64,000 nucleotides of DNA from Macrocystis pyrifera (GCA_031763025.1 JASSKH010000021.1:6776611-6840610), one strand, 5' to 3'. Positions 35,445 through 46,672 are shown, counted from the first letter of the stretch. A program made the numbers and translations. Notes: a model not told the origin generated them from the letters alone.

Positions 35445-37208
35445 GTTGTTATCGGAGAGTTTTTTTTTTTTTTCTATGTTCGTGAAATAAATTTCCACAG
35501 CAGTTTGTGAAATTTAACTTTCACGAAACTTCCCTCTCTCTGTTAGATTCCACATATTTCGAAACACGATTTTACATTTTGTGCATTATTTCATGAACAA
35601 CCCGGAAGTTTTGGGGAAAACGCTCGCCGATAACAACGGCTCCAACATCCTGCTTCCGGCGAAGCGAGAAGATATCTCACAGTTTCATGGAGACGGCGAG
35701 CGCTTAGGCTACTTACAATATATTTTTTTTACAATTTCTACAAGCCTCGAGAGGGAATACGGAGGCAAAAAAGAAAATGACAAGCCGCACAGATTTCCTT
35801 TTTCGCTACACAGCGGGCGGGGGAGGGGGGGGGGGGTACTCTAAAGGCAAGTGAAAATAAATAGAGATAAAAACGCATCATTTTCTTGTTCCGTCTTGTG
35901 ATCTCACAACGATGCGGTTGGTTTTCCTTTCTGAGCACTGGAGGTGCGGTGCGTGCTTATTCGAGGTACACCCTGACCGCTGAGCTACCGTTATCAGTCA
36001 GCGCTGACTGTTAGCTTGGTGGTTAGGGTGTGTTCCTAATAAAAGCACTATCCGGGGCTCGAATCCTTCCGACTTCCTTCCAGTCATTTTCCCTGAAAAG
36101 CGTGGACATTGCGGAAGTACTACACCTGAAAGTCATGGCACACACTTCCAGGCGAGAAGAGCTACCAGTCGGCGCTGGCTCTTAGCTCACACTGGTTGGG
36201 TGTGTCTCTATCAACAACAAAAACGCAATACGGCGTTCAAATCTCTCCGATGACCTTCTTCGACATTTTTCCTGAAAAAAGCACGGAAATTGCGGAGGTA
36301 AACATACACCTGGAAGTCATGGTGCTGCAACCTTCCAGGCAAAGATGAAGCGCCACAGTAGTAGCACGTCTTGTTATGGGGCGGTGCTGACTGGAGGGAT
36401 TCCAACCCTTGAGTGAATCCCACTTCCCGGCTTGTCAGCCCATGGACTCCAAATTATGCCTTGGCTAGAGATACACCCTTCCCATCGAGCTAACAGTCAG
36501 CACTGACTGTTTGGGAAGGGTGTATCTCGAATAATAGCTGACTGTTAGCTCAGTGGCTAAACACAGTTCGTGGTCCACTGGCAGATAAGCCAGGATAGCG
36601 CTGACTGTTACCACAGTGCTTGTGGTGTATCCCGAATATGGCTGACTGTGAGCTCAGTGGCTTTCTAATAGAGTGCATCTCTAACAAAAGCACAATTCGA
36701 GGCCCGCTGGCTGACAAGCCGGGACGTCGGATCGCGCTGGCTGTTAGCTCAGTGCGTTCAGCGCTTGTGGTGTATCTCGAACGGCTGACTGTTAGCTCAG
36801 CCGCTAGGGTGTATCGCCAACAAAAGCACAATTCGAGGTGCTAACAATCCGGGACGTAGGATAGCGCTGACCGTTAGCTCAGTGCTTATGGTGTATCTCG
36901 AATAGATGACTTGCTAGCTCAGTGGCTAGCGTGAATCTCTAATAACAAAATCACTATTCGAGGTCCACTGGCTCATAAGCCGGGACGTCGGTTTCACTTA
37001 AGGGTTGGAGTCCCTTCAGTCAGCACCGCCCCGGAACATAAGGCGCTTCATCTTGCCCGGAAGTGCATCACGACTTTTCAGGTGTATTCTTCCGCAATTT
37101 CTAAGCAATTTCCATGTTTTTCAGGGAAAATACAGTCAAGAAGGACCCCGGCTTGTGTTTTTTTATTCGGGATTATACACAAGAAGGACCCCGGTTTGTG
37201 CTTTTTTC

Positions 37209-37317
37209 TATTGCGGAGGACCATAGTAAATAGGACCTACGGTACACACAAAAGCCTATATATTTCCCTTTTTTTACCAACAAAATTTGGTCCCATTTAC
37301 TATGGTCCCCCGTCATA
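37209..37317 (-). mobile_element. MITE-1 copy 28
   Basis: Complete, A-type ends, CTACGGTACACAC inner form. Confidence 0.88.
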
Positions 37318-37395
37318 GAGATATACCCTAACCACCGAGCTAAGGAGTCAGCGCTGACTGTTAGAGCTCAGTGATTACGGCGTATCTATATCAAA

Positions 37396-37505
37396 TACTA
37401 CGGGGGTGCATAGTTAATAGGACCTATGGTATACATAAATACCTATATATTTAACTATTTTTTTCTAACAATATTTGGTCCTGTTTACTATGGTCCCCCG
37501 TTGTA
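37396..37505 (-). mobile_element. MITE-1 copy 29
   Basis: Complete, between box-A units. Confidence 0.85.
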
Positions 37506-37873
37506 GTCGTTTTCTCCTTTTGCGAGATGCCCTCTTTTTCTTTCGGACCTCGCATTGCGTCATTATGAGAGACATCACCCTAATCACTGAGCTCTAACAG
37601 TCGGCGCTGAGTGTGTGTTAGCTCAGTGGTTGGGGTGTACCACTAATGATAGCCGTCTTCTCCTTTTTTAAGGACGCCCTCGATTTTTTAAGGCTAGATT
37701 TCTGACTGTTAAGAGCTCAGTGGATAGGCTGTATCTCTAGAAATAGCCTTCTTCTCTTTTTCACGGAGACCCTTGGTTTCTAGGCTAGATCGCTGACTTT
37801 TATAGGGCTCAATGGTTAGGGCGTATCTCTAACAATAGCCGTTTTTCCCTTCTTCAGAGACGCCCTCGATTTC

Positions 37874-37987
37874 TAATACCGGGGACCTTTATAGTAAATA
37901 AGACCCACGGTATAGACAAAAAACCTATATATTTCCCTATTTTTACCGACAATATTTGGTCCTGTTTTACTATGGCTCCTCGCGATA
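37874..37987 (-). mobile_element. MITE-1 copy 30
   Basis: Complete but diverged (GGGGACCTTTATAGTAAAT). Confidence 0.82.
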
Positions 37988-38269
37988 GGCCAGATTTCTC
38001 GTCCCTTTTGGGGACTGCACGTTCGTGGTGGGAGGACAAAACGCTTGCAATTAGAGTCATACATACACACTGGAGATTTCACGTACACCGCAGCACGGAA
38101 AGGGCAGAGGTCGGTTTTCTCGCGAGAGGGCCGACGCCGCTCGCGTTGCGGTCGCGAACGTTTCAGCGACCAACACTGATTCCTCCCGCGAGCTGTTCCG
38201 AGCACAGCTCGTTGTGTAGCCGTTCCCCCAAGTACAGTTGCTAGGTAGCCCTCCCCCAAAAAGGAACAC

Positions 38270-38378
38270 TGTTACGGGGGACCATAGTAAATAGGACCTA
38301 CGCTACGCACATAACCCTATATATTTCCCTATTTTTACCAACAATATTTGGTCCTATTAACTATTCCCCCCCGTAATA
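38270..38378 (-). mobile_element. MITE-1 copy 31
   Basis: Complete. Confidence 0.87.
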
Positions 38379-38566
38379 GCAGTGTCAGGATTCGGGATCG
38401 GAGGTCCCTTATAAAGGTACCCACGACCCTTATCTTAGTTGGTGCCGGCCCGTCAGTGGTGGGCAGAGAATTGAGGTCCGTTATTTACCGTTTCCTCCTG
38501 TCGTGGGGTTTTTTGTATAAAGTAAGGTAAGGCGTCCCTTGATCGGGACTGCCTAGAACACTACCA

Positions 38567-38682
38567 CTTGCGGGGGACAGTAGTAGATTTTGGGCCTACG
38601 GTACACACAAAAACCTACAGTATATATTCATTGTGTTTTTACTAACAATATTTGGTCCTATTTACTATGGTCCCCCCGTGAT
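38567..38682 (-). mobile_element. MITE-1 copy 32, with a TACAGTA scar
   Basis: The usual AAACCTATATATTT is AAACCTACAGTATATATTC (38616-38622): TA turned into TACAGTA. Left end diverged. Confidence 0.8.
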
Positions 38683-39084
38683 GTCAGCAACACGTTGTCC
38701 TCGAAACTTGAGGGGTTGCAGTTCTTCACCGCTCATGCTACTGCAAAAAACGTTGTCCTACTGTATGACTAGTTCTACCCCCCCCCCCCCCCACGATATA
38801 TTATATACCTGGTATATAAAGATTGGGTTGGCGTCGGTTGGCGACGACGCTGTAAAACACGCCTCTCACTGCGTGAGCTAGGCAGCCAGGGTACCGTTTT
38901 TTTGGGTTTTTTTTTTTTGCGGTTACCACGGCTGGCGGTCAAGTTAGATCATTTTTGTGCGGGGAGAACCTTTACTCCGCACAAGGGGCATTATCATATC
39001 AAGCAGTGTGTATATACGGCGAGGCACCCACGAGGCAATTACATGGTAAACCCATTCATTGCTGTCGCTGGAAGTGGCCATACC

Positions 39085-39316
39085 AGAAATTAATTTCAAT
39101 TCATCGATGCTGTCATCCATATGCAAGAAAGTCCGCCTCTAAAGCGGCTCTTAGTAGGATGCAGCTCACCCTCCATGCGACTTGTCCAACACCTCACGGC
39201 ACTTCGCGCTTGGTGCAAGCAATGTCTGCCTGGTCGGTCGTAGGGATGCGAGGGTCTATGGTCGTACGACTACGGTCATGCATGATAATGATGGCATCAT
39301 ACCCCCCCCCCCCCCC
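39085..39316 (+). repeat. Repeat-5 copy with a C tail
   Basis: Opposite orientation to the other copies. Starts near CTGTCATCCATATGCAAG, passes CTTCGCGCTTGGTGCAAG and CTGCCTGGTCGGT, and ends in 16 C. Confidence 0.7.
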
Positions 39317-39339
39317 CGACGAAACATGCGTATAGTTGG

Positions 39340-39625
39340 CTGGACGGGACGGGGCCGCTGGTCTAAAATTTCTCGACGGGACGGGACAACATAGTACGAA
39401 CAATATTGTTTCACGGACAGTAAATATATTTTTTCACCACGGGACAGGACGGTACAAGCGTCTTTTTTTTCAAGACGGGACGGGTACATACATGTTTTTT
39501 TTTTTTTTCTTTCTCGGCGAGACGGGACACGGAACATTTTATTTTTTTTCTCGACGGGACGAGACGAGACGGGACGGGACGGGACGGGAGGAGACAGGAC
39601 GGGACGGGACGGGACGGTCGGGGCT
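39340..39625 (+). repeat. Dispersed GACGGGAC boxes and a pentamer array
   Basis: CGACGGGACGGGAC-type boxes recur every 30-60 bases between T-rich spacers, then condense into a GGGAC pentamer run at about 39570-39615. Confidence 0.7.
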
Positions 39626-39776
39626 GCTGTGGTGTGGAGAAATTGTTGGTTGAAGTTGCGGCTGGGGGGGGTGGTGGTGGTGGTGTTGGTGATGTTGGTT
39701 GGTCGCGCCACGCCAGCATGGGGCAGACTCATAACGGGGGGCCGGTGTCGAGCACGACAGTTTCGTTGGTGTTGGC

Positions 39777-39884
39777 ATTACGGGGGTCCATAGTAAACAG
39801 GACCAAATATTGTTAGTAAAAATAGGTAAATATATAGGTTTTAGTGCGTACCGTAGGTCCTGTTAACTGTGGTCCCCCGTAATA
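39777..39884 (+). mobile_element. MITE-1 copy 33
   Basis: Complete. Confidence 0.88.
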
Positions 39885-40207
39885 GTATTGTCTCGTGTGA
39901 GTGATGTGAGAGGTTTGGCGGTAGTTTATCTGGTGTCGAACGCACATTGTGTAATTATTTCGTGAATTTCTGATAATATTCCAGAAAAAAAAAGAAGAAA
40001 AAGTTTCTTTTTTGTAACTTCTCGTATTCCGGCACAGTTTATCTTTTCTTTTTTTTTTTTCGTCACAATTTCGTGATTTTCCTTCATTTTCTCGTAATCA
40101 GCCTGTGATAAATATTCATTCATCTCATGTTATCACAAGTCTAGACGGGCGTACGCCGTCCGCCACAGCTGCCGTTCCCCGATACCTTCGACAAGCAGAA
40201 GAAATAC

Positions 40208-40316
40208 TATTACGGTGGTCTATAGTTAACAGGACCTATCGCATGCATAAAAACCTATATATTTAGGTATTTTTACCAACAATATTTGGTCCTGTTAACT
40301 ATGGACCCCCGCAATA
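40208..40316 (-). mobile_element. MITE-1 copy 34
   Basis: Complete, T-type ends. Confidence 0.87.
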
Positions 40317-40329
40317 GTATTTGCGGTAC

Positions 40330-40530
40330 ATTGACGGGAAGGAGTATCGGCCATAACGGTACGGGACAGGGCACGGGCAGGTGTTGACAGTGGGACGGGA
40401 CGGTCGGGGCAGTTTTTTCCGACGGGACTGGATGGTGAATTGAAACGGGATGAAAAAAATCGGCGTGACGGGGCAGTAAAGGTCAACGGTGCGGTAGGTG
40501 AAATTGTCCACGGGACGGGACAACGATTTC
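40330..40530 (+). repeat. Second set of GACGGGAC boxes
   Basis: GTGGGACGGGACGG, CCGACGGGACTGG and CCACGGGACGGGAC with unrelated spacers; the same style as 39340-39625, with MITE-1 copies 33 and 34 between. Confidence 0.6.
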
Positions 40531-40909
40531 AATTTGACGACAGGGTTACCATTCCGTCCCATCGTTACCGTCAATACTGCCTCCCTGAAACCATGAAAAT
40601 CCTTGGGTCGTATCTCCTTTTTCCTTTTGGCAACAGCAAGAAACGCTATATATCCAACTCCAATTCGAAGCAATTGTGTCCACAAAACGTGCGTGCGGGT
40701 CGTATCACACTTTTTTACTTCTGGCAAGTGCGAAAAATCGACATCCCAAACCATTCTCTTCTGTTCTGAATCCCGTTTGTTTATTATCTTCGCCCGTCTC
40801 GCTCCTCCTGCCCCCTCCTTCCCTATGAACAGCGGCCTGATTGATAGCACCTTCCACTTTTTAAGTCATCGGGTTCAAAAGCAGTACTTACCCTTTTATG
40901 AGAGGATGC

Positions 40910-41018
40910 TACTACGGAGGTCCATAGTTAACAGGACCTACGGTGCACACAAACGCCCATATATTTCCATATTTTTACTGACAATATTTGGTCCTATTTA
41001 CTATGCCCCCCCGTAACA
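40910..41018 (-). mobile_element. MITE-1 copy 35
   Basis: Complete; T-type end with the CTACGGTGCACAC inner form, a mix of the two common types. Confidence 0.86.
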
Positions 41019-41374
41019 GTATCATGATTGGAATAAGCGCTATACACATCACTGTCAGACGACACATACGGAACAATAATATTATTTAATAATATTAATA
41101 CTAACAAGAACAACGATAATAATACGCATATGAAATAACAGATAATACGAATAACAACAAAAACAGTAGTAAGAAGAAGATGATAGTAACAATAATAGTC
41201 AAAACGTAGATTCGGGGTCACATAGCCGGCTCTTATCCTCCGCTCCCCACTCCGCTGCGGTACGATACGTCCCCCATGTTTTTTTTGTCGCGAGCAGGGT
41301 ACAGCGCCACCCTTCCCTCGTCCACTCGCGTCGAGTTGTGCTTTCCCACGCTATCAATAGGCGCTCTCGGCAAT

Positions 41375-41483
41375 TATTACGGGGGACCATAGTTAACAGG
41401 ACCAAATATTGTTAGTAAAAATGGGTAAATATGTAGGTTTTTATGTATGCCATAGGTCCTATTAACTATGGACCCCCGTAATA
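41375..41483 (+). mobile_element. MITE-1 copy 36
   Basis: Complete. Confidence 0.88.
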
Positions 41484-41544
41484 GTTGGTGTCGTCCGCGA
41501 AATAAAGCTTCCATGCGGAGAATCGAACCCTCGACACCAAAAGC

Positions 41545-41664
41545 TATTGCGGGGGTCCATAGTAAATAGGTCCTATGGTATACATGAAAACCTACCAGGT
41601 ATTATGTTTACCTATTTTTACTGCAGTAACAATATTTGGTCCCACTTACTATGGTCCCCCGTAT
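41545..41664 (-). mobile_element. MITE-1 copy 37, with TACCAGGTA and TACTGCAGTA scars
   Basis: AAACCTATATATTT is AAACCTACCAGGTATTATG (41593-41601) and TTTACTAACAAT is TTTACTGCAGTAACAAT (41619-41628). Two small insertions in one copy. Confidence 0.88.
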
Positions 41665-41773
41665 TATTACGGGGTTACATAGTTAATAGGACCTATGGTA
41701 TACATAAAAACCTATACATTTACCTATTTTTACTAACAAAATTTGGTCCCGTTATCTATGGACCGCCGTAATA
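41665..41773 (-). mobile_element. MITE-1 copy 38
   Basis: Complete; abuts copy 37. Confidence 0.87.
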
Positions 41774-41788
41774 GTAGTATTCGAGGTC

Positions 41789-41826
41789 AACCCTATTAGA
41801 ACTGTAGTCCCGTTTTGAGGACAAAC
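41789..41826. mobile_element. MITE-3 half copy
   Basis: Left arm only (ACCCTATTAGAACTGTAGTC, CCGTTTTGAGGACAAAC); the right half is replaced by MITE-1 copy 39. Confidence 0.65.
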
Positions 41827-41935
41827 TATTACGGGGGTCCGTAGTTAACAGGACCTATGATGTACATAAAAACCTATATATTTGCCTATTTTTACTGACA
41901 AAATTTGGTCCCGTTAACTATGGACCCCCGTAATA
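41827..41935 (-). mobile_element. MITE-1 copy 39
   Basis: Complete, T-type ends. Confidence 0.88.
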
Positions 41936-41936
41936 C

Positions 41937-42047
41937 TATTACGGGGGACCATAGTAAATAGGACCTAAGGTACACACAAAAACCTACATATTTCCCTATT
42001 TTTACCAACAAGATTTGGTCCTATTTACTATGGCACCCCCTAAAACT
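41937..42047 (-). mobile_element. MITE-1 copy 40
   Basis: One base after copy 39, same orientation; A-type ends, right end diverged. Confidence 0.85.
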
Positions 42048-42104
42048 ACTGCTGTAGATCACCGGGGTGGCAGGCTACTGTAGTTTCAACAGTATTAAAA
42101 TACA

Positions 42105-42245
42105 AAGGATGTGGGGAATGGAAATTGGGAAACGGCTGGCAGAGGAGCGCATGAGGGATACTACTGATTTACGGAAGGATATTCGGTGTATATAGGAACG
42201 GCATCTACGCTATATATTGTCGGAACGCAATCATAATAGCCGCAA
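42105..42245 (+). repeat. Second copy of the probable LINE 3' block
   Basis: Matches 20463-20600. Here the TAA tail is short (CATAATAGCC). Confidence 0.55.
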
Positions 42246-42287
42246 CAAAAATAATAGTTTGTCCATGACACGTGCGAGCCGGTCATG

Positions 42288-42396
42288 TATCACGGGGGAC
42301 CATATTAAACAGGATCAAATATTGTCAGTAAAAATAGGGAAATATAGGAGTTATTGTGTGTACCGTAGGTCCTATCAACTATGGTCCCCCGTAATA
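42288..42396 (+). mobile_element. MITE-1 copy 41
   Basis: Complete; left end ATCACGGGGGACC. Confidence 0.85.
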
Positions 42397-42493
42397 CCAC
42401 CCTTCTCGCCTTTTTTGGTCACTGCAAAAAGCGCCATCCCACGCAAAATTCAAGTAGTTTGCCCTCGAAACGTTCGTGCAGAGGTCACGGTTC

Positions 42494-42602
42494 TATTACG
42501 GGGGTACATAGTTAATAGGACCTATGGTATACATAAAAACCCATATATTTACCTATTTTTACTAACAATATTTGGTCCCGTTAACTATGGACCCCCGTAA
42601 TA
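42494..42602 (-). mobile_element. MITE-1 copy 42
   Basis: Complete, T-type ends; inside a module of the tandem array. Confidence 0.88.
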
Positions 42603-42803
42603 GTAAAAAAAAAAAAATTAACCCGTGCTACTGGTGTATAGTTTCAAGTAAGTTTATGCACCAAAACGTGCGCGCAGGTCACCTTATCACCCTTTCTTTT
42701 TTTCTTCTTCGCTGCTTCGAAAAACGTCTTCACACTCGAATTTCGAATTACTTTGTCCACGAATCGTCATACCAAAGTTTTTAGTTTTGGTTGTAGTTTT
42801 CGC

Positions 42804-42923
42804 TATTACGGGGGACCATAGTAAGTAGGACCTACGGTGCACACAAAAACCTATATATAACCTATATATTTCGCTGTTGTTACTAGCAATATTTGGTCCT
42901 ATTTACTATGGTCCCCCGTAGTA
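42804..42923 (-). mobile_element. MITE-1 copy 43
   Basis: Complete; an internal ACCTATATATA segment is doubled. Confidence 0.86.
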
Positions 42924-43664
42924 CGTGTACGTCCGCTGCTGCTGTAAAACATGTCATCCCACTCGAATTTTCGAGCAGTTTGCCCGCGGAACGGTCGTGG
43001 AGGTCACCCTTTTGGCTTTCTTCTACTGCAAGAAAAAAAAAAATCTCATTTCGAGGAAGCCGGCCCACGGAAATGTGCGGGCAGGTCTTGTCACTTGTCA
43101 CCCTCTATTTCCGCTGCTGTTCTCACGTACTGCGATTTCACGTTTTTTCCTCTCAAATTTCAAGTAAGTCTTCCCACTCAACGTGCGTGCAGGTTGCAAC
43201 CAACACCGTCTTTCCTCTCGACTGCTACATACTACTGCAAAAAAACAACGGAAATACTAGTCTAACTTCAGGTAGTTTATCCACGATACGGGCGTACAAG
43301 CCGTACGTACCACACTTACCCGATAAATATCCAACATAAACCGTCCTTATATTTTTGGTTAGAGTGGTTATTACACATCACCCTCTTCGGTTTTTCGGCT
43401 GCGAAAAATCGATACCCTACTCGAATTTCAGGTAAAACCCAGTCCACGAATCGTGCGTGCAATGTGCGTGCAGGTCATACGTATACCCTCTCACCCGTTT
43501 CGCTTTGTGCTACTGCCGTACAAAACATCATTCTACTCAAATTTCAAGTAACTTTGCCCACGAAACGTGCGGGAAGGTCACAACGTTGTCCGACTCGACT
43601 TTCAAGTACTTTTCCGGCGAAATGTGCGCGCAGATTACTAGGTCGTCTCACCTTCTTTTCGCTT

Positions 43665-43775
43665 TATGACACGGGGGACCATAGTAAATAGGACCAAATT
43701 TTGTTAGTAAAAATTGACAAATATATAGTTTTTTGTGTGTACCGTAGGTCCTACTTACTATGCCCCCCCGCAACA
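43665..43775 (+). mobile_element. MITE-1 copy 44
   Basis: Complete, A-type ends. Confidence 0.85.
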
Positions 43776-43818
43776 CTGCAAAAAAACTGTATCCTACTCT
43801 AAGTTTCAAGCTTCAAGT

Positions 43819-43926
43819 ATTACGGGGGACCATAGTTAATAGGACCTACGGTACACATAAAAATCTATAGATTTACCCATTTTTGCTGACAATAGTTGGT
43901 CCTATTTACTACGGTCCCCCGTGGTA
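43819..43926 (-). mobile_element. MITE-1 copy 45
   Basis: Complete. Confidence 0.86.
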
Positions 43927-44129
43927 GGCTACTGCAAAAAAACTGTATCCTACTCCAATGTTTAAGAAGATTCCTTTTGTTTTTTGTTTGGGAAACATCC
44001 CTGCAGGTTGTACCTTCCGCTTCCTTTATACACGTCATACTGCAAAAAACGCCAGCCCACTCTATACTCTCAATCCCGTTTATCCGCGAAACGTTGTAAG
44101 CATGTCATGTCACCCTTTCACCTTTCGAC

Positions 44130-44238
44130 TATCACGGGGGGACCGCAGTAAATAGGCCCACATATTGTTAGTAAAAGTAAGTAAGTATATAGTTTTTGTG
44201 TCTACCGTAGGTCCTACTTACTATGCCCCCCCGCAACA
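44130..44238 (+). mobile_element. MITE-1 copy 46
   Basis: Complete. Its right flank CAACACTGCAAAAA equals that of copy 44, so the two copies and their flank may be a local duplication. Confidence 0.84.
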
Positions 44239-44432
44239 CTGCAAAAAAAAAAAAAAAAATGGTTTCTCGATTTTTGATAAATGTTGCCAACGAAGCATGT
44301 CACCCGCTTTGTGTTTTCTTTTTCTTTTTCACTGCCAAAAACGTGTTTTGACTCTCATTTCAAGTAGTTTCCCAACGAATCGTGCGGACAGACATGGGCC
44401 GCACCACCCTGTCCCGCTTTTGGTTATCCTAA

Positions 44433-44542
44433 TATTGCGGGGGTCCATCGTTAACAGGACCAAATATTGTTAGTAAAACAAGTTAAATATATAGGTTTTT
44501 ATGTATGCCATAGGTCCTGTTAACTATGTATACCCCCGTAAT
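44433..44542 (+). mobile_element. MITE-1 copy 47
   Basis: Complete; TATGTATACCCCC in the right end. Confidence 0.85.
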
Positions 44543-44617
44543 AGTGTACTACCCCCCTAATAAGTAAAATTTCACGTAAGTTTTTGCCCACGAAATGCCC
44601 GTGCCGGTCACCTACCC

Positions 44618-44679
44618 CTAGAACACTTGGGATTAGAGTCATTTGTCTCCAAAACGGAACTGCAGGTCGAAAAGGGTTA
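44618..44679. mobile_element. MITE-3 half copy
   Basis: Right part only (CACTTGGGATTAGAGTC, CCAAAACGGAACTGCAGG, AAAAGGGTTA); ends at MITE-1 copy 48. Confidence 0.6.
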
Positions 44680-44788
44680 TATTACGGGGGACCACAGTTA
44701 ACAGGACCTGCGGTACACACAAAAACCTATGTATTTACCTATTTTTACTAACAATATTTGGTCCTGTTTACTATGGACCCCCGTAACA
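44680..44788 (-). mobile_element. MITE-1 copy 48
   Basis: Complete. Confidence 0.87.
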
Positions 44789-45000
44789 ATAGAAACCCTT
44801 TTTTTCCTTTTTTTTCCTTTGCTACACCGCAGAAAAACGTTTCCCTACGTATTGTAATTTCAGATGAGCTTCTCACGAAACGTGCGCACAGACAGGACTT
44901 TATCGCGTTTTTTCGTCATTGCCAAAACGGGGACCCACTCAAACTCCAAGTGGTTTTCCCACGAAACGTGGGTTCATGCAGGTCATATAATGCACAGGAT

Positions 45001-45859
45001 GGATACTCATTTTTTTGCTGCTGCTGCTAAAAACGTTGGTCAACAATTGATACTTTTCCGAGCGGAACGAATGATCCCCGAAACGATACTCGATTATTAT
45101 TACCACTATTATTGTTTTTTGATATTATTGTAATTAATACCTGGTAGCGTTATTGTTGCCTTCCGACAAGGTGCAGCATGAATGAGCTTCAACGTCCGAT
45201 CACTATTAATACTAACAATAAGAACTTCTAATCAAACAAGAAGAGCCCCACTCGTGAGCGCAAAGTCCATGAATGATTATTGCGTTGGCCACCCGAAAAT
45301 GTGTCATTGATAGCACGCGCTTCAACGCTGATCAACTCAAAAACATTGCGTTGAGATCATGCAAGCCAAGCCCATTGTGATTCCACGCGCAGGTTCGTGT
45401 CTTGCCGACGATGCCACTCGTTAATATCAAGCAGCAGGCGGGACACTTTTGTATCCCTGGACAGGTTTGCCTATTGAGTCAGCGCTCGTTGGTACTCACG
45501 TGTGATGTCTGCTTAGAGATACAAGAAGAGCAGTTCGTTTTATGCTTTCCGTGCACACGGAGACTGAGACCAAGCTCGTGCCCCTCTGGAAAACCCCTGG
45601 ATTTCCACCTAAGATACGCCTTCCAAGTACTGCCAATATGATCCCAGTGCCTGAACCTATAGGTAATTACCGGGCTTTAACCTCATTCAAGGCAGCATCA
45701 TAATAATTAACATGCTCAACGAGAGGAAAACGAAGGAGAATTTATAAAAAAAAAAACAGAGAGAAATATCTGCACGTCGAGGACACTACTTCCTTCTTGT
45801 TGTGCTTCCCCCCTGCTTAGCCTCTGTGCGATTCGATCTTTTATAACTGCGGTCTGTAC
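45001..45859. other. Stretch without a gene
   Basis: One TACCTGGTA at 45138. Short frames only, no motif recognised. Confidence 0.4.
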
Positions 45860-45967
45860 TATTACGGGGGGGCATAATTAATAGGACCTACGGTACACAT
45901 AAAAACCAATATATTTGCCTATTTTTACTAACAAAATTTGGTCCTATTTACTGTGGTCCTCCGCAAT
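45860..45967 (-). mobile_element. MITE-1 copy 49
   Basis: Complete. Confidence 0.86.
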
Positions 45968-46465
45968 ATCAATATTCCTTTCGCCATCTATCTGACAAAG
46001 CGCAGTGCTCATTTCAATCATCATACTAACACCCACATATTCAAGCGTCACTGCGGAAGTAGAATCCAGTTGCTGTCTATGTTCACTTGCTTCTCTTTGT
46101 TCCCACCTGGAAGGCGTTATTTCCAATTTGTCCCCCGCTCTACATCCTAGTTCTCCCAGAAAGGAGGGCCCAATCTTGTCAAAAGCGGGGGTCGGTTAAG
46201 GCTGGGTCGGTATTCTGCCCGATGTACCACTCGAGTCCGAAAAACGAAAGAAGGATCGCTCACGAGTGCTGCCGAGTAACTTGTCTCACGAACAAGGGCA
46301 GATGCGATTGGTGAAACGTGGTTGGGTGGGAGACGACAGCATCTTCCATGTCTGAACCCATCGGATTCGGGATTCCCTCTCGACATGCATGCGTGTATGG
46401 GGATGGCATGATTGGAACAAGCACCACGCACAAGGTCAGACGGCAAAATGAGCCGGCAAAACAGC

Positions 46466-46672
46466 CAATAGTAGGGGTCCCTCTGTTGTATAGCGCCGGT
46501 TGTCCTGTAAAGTGCCTGTTAAATCGCTTGGAACAGATGGGATTATCTATTAATATTGTGGCAGTTATTAACAGTGTGCGGAGTAAATAGTGCCGGTTGA
46601 CGCTATAATAGCGCCGTTATTGCCGCGTGGCTACTATAGCATACTGGCACTATAGAGGGACCGGCACTACTG
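46466..46672 (+). repeat. Repeat-4 copy (~207 bp)
   Basis: Inverse of 50552-50761. Shared blocks include AGTGCCTGTTAAATCGCTTG, GATGGGATTATC, GTGTGCGGAGTAAATAGTGC and GGCTACTATAGCA. Ends carry GCCGG-type inverted segments. Confidence 0.7.

Larger units (their letters stand above)
35940..37860. repeat. Palindromic array of tRNA box A-like units
   Basis: About a dozen units contain TTAGCTCAGTGGYTAG, the classic tRNA box A/D-arm sequence, followed by GGTGTATCTCTAAYAA. Several units meet head to head around CAGTCAGCGCTGACTG or similar (near 36000, 36510, 37355, 37605), so TACACCCTAACC-type inverse copies face the direct ones. A box B-like GGCTCGAATCC follows at 36056; most units lack it. No unit folds into a full tRNA. 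Probably decayed tRNA-derived repeats. MITE-1 copies 28, 29 and the TIR-adjacent stretch of copy 30 interrupt or border the array. Confidence 0.65.
40620..45000 (+). repeat. Diverged tandem module array
   Basis: About 15 units of roughly 70-130 bp share the order ACTGCAAAAAAC, CATCCYACTC, AATTTCAAGTAGTTTG, CCCACGAAACGTGCG and TGCAGGTCAC. Clear units start near 40640, 42420, 42710, 42935, 43130, 43230, 43400, 43510, 44040, 44330 and 44925. Many MITE-1 copies are inserted. No frame is kept across units. Confidence 0.65.

Noticed and set aside
36000-36070. Functional tRNA gene with TTAGCTTGGTGGTTAG and CTCGAATCC
   Set aside because: Boxes are spaced almost right, but acceptor and anticodon stems do not pair.
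39256-39778. Arg-Pro-Val-Pro-Ser repeat frames
   Set aside because: Translations of the GGGAC pentamers; no ordered domain.
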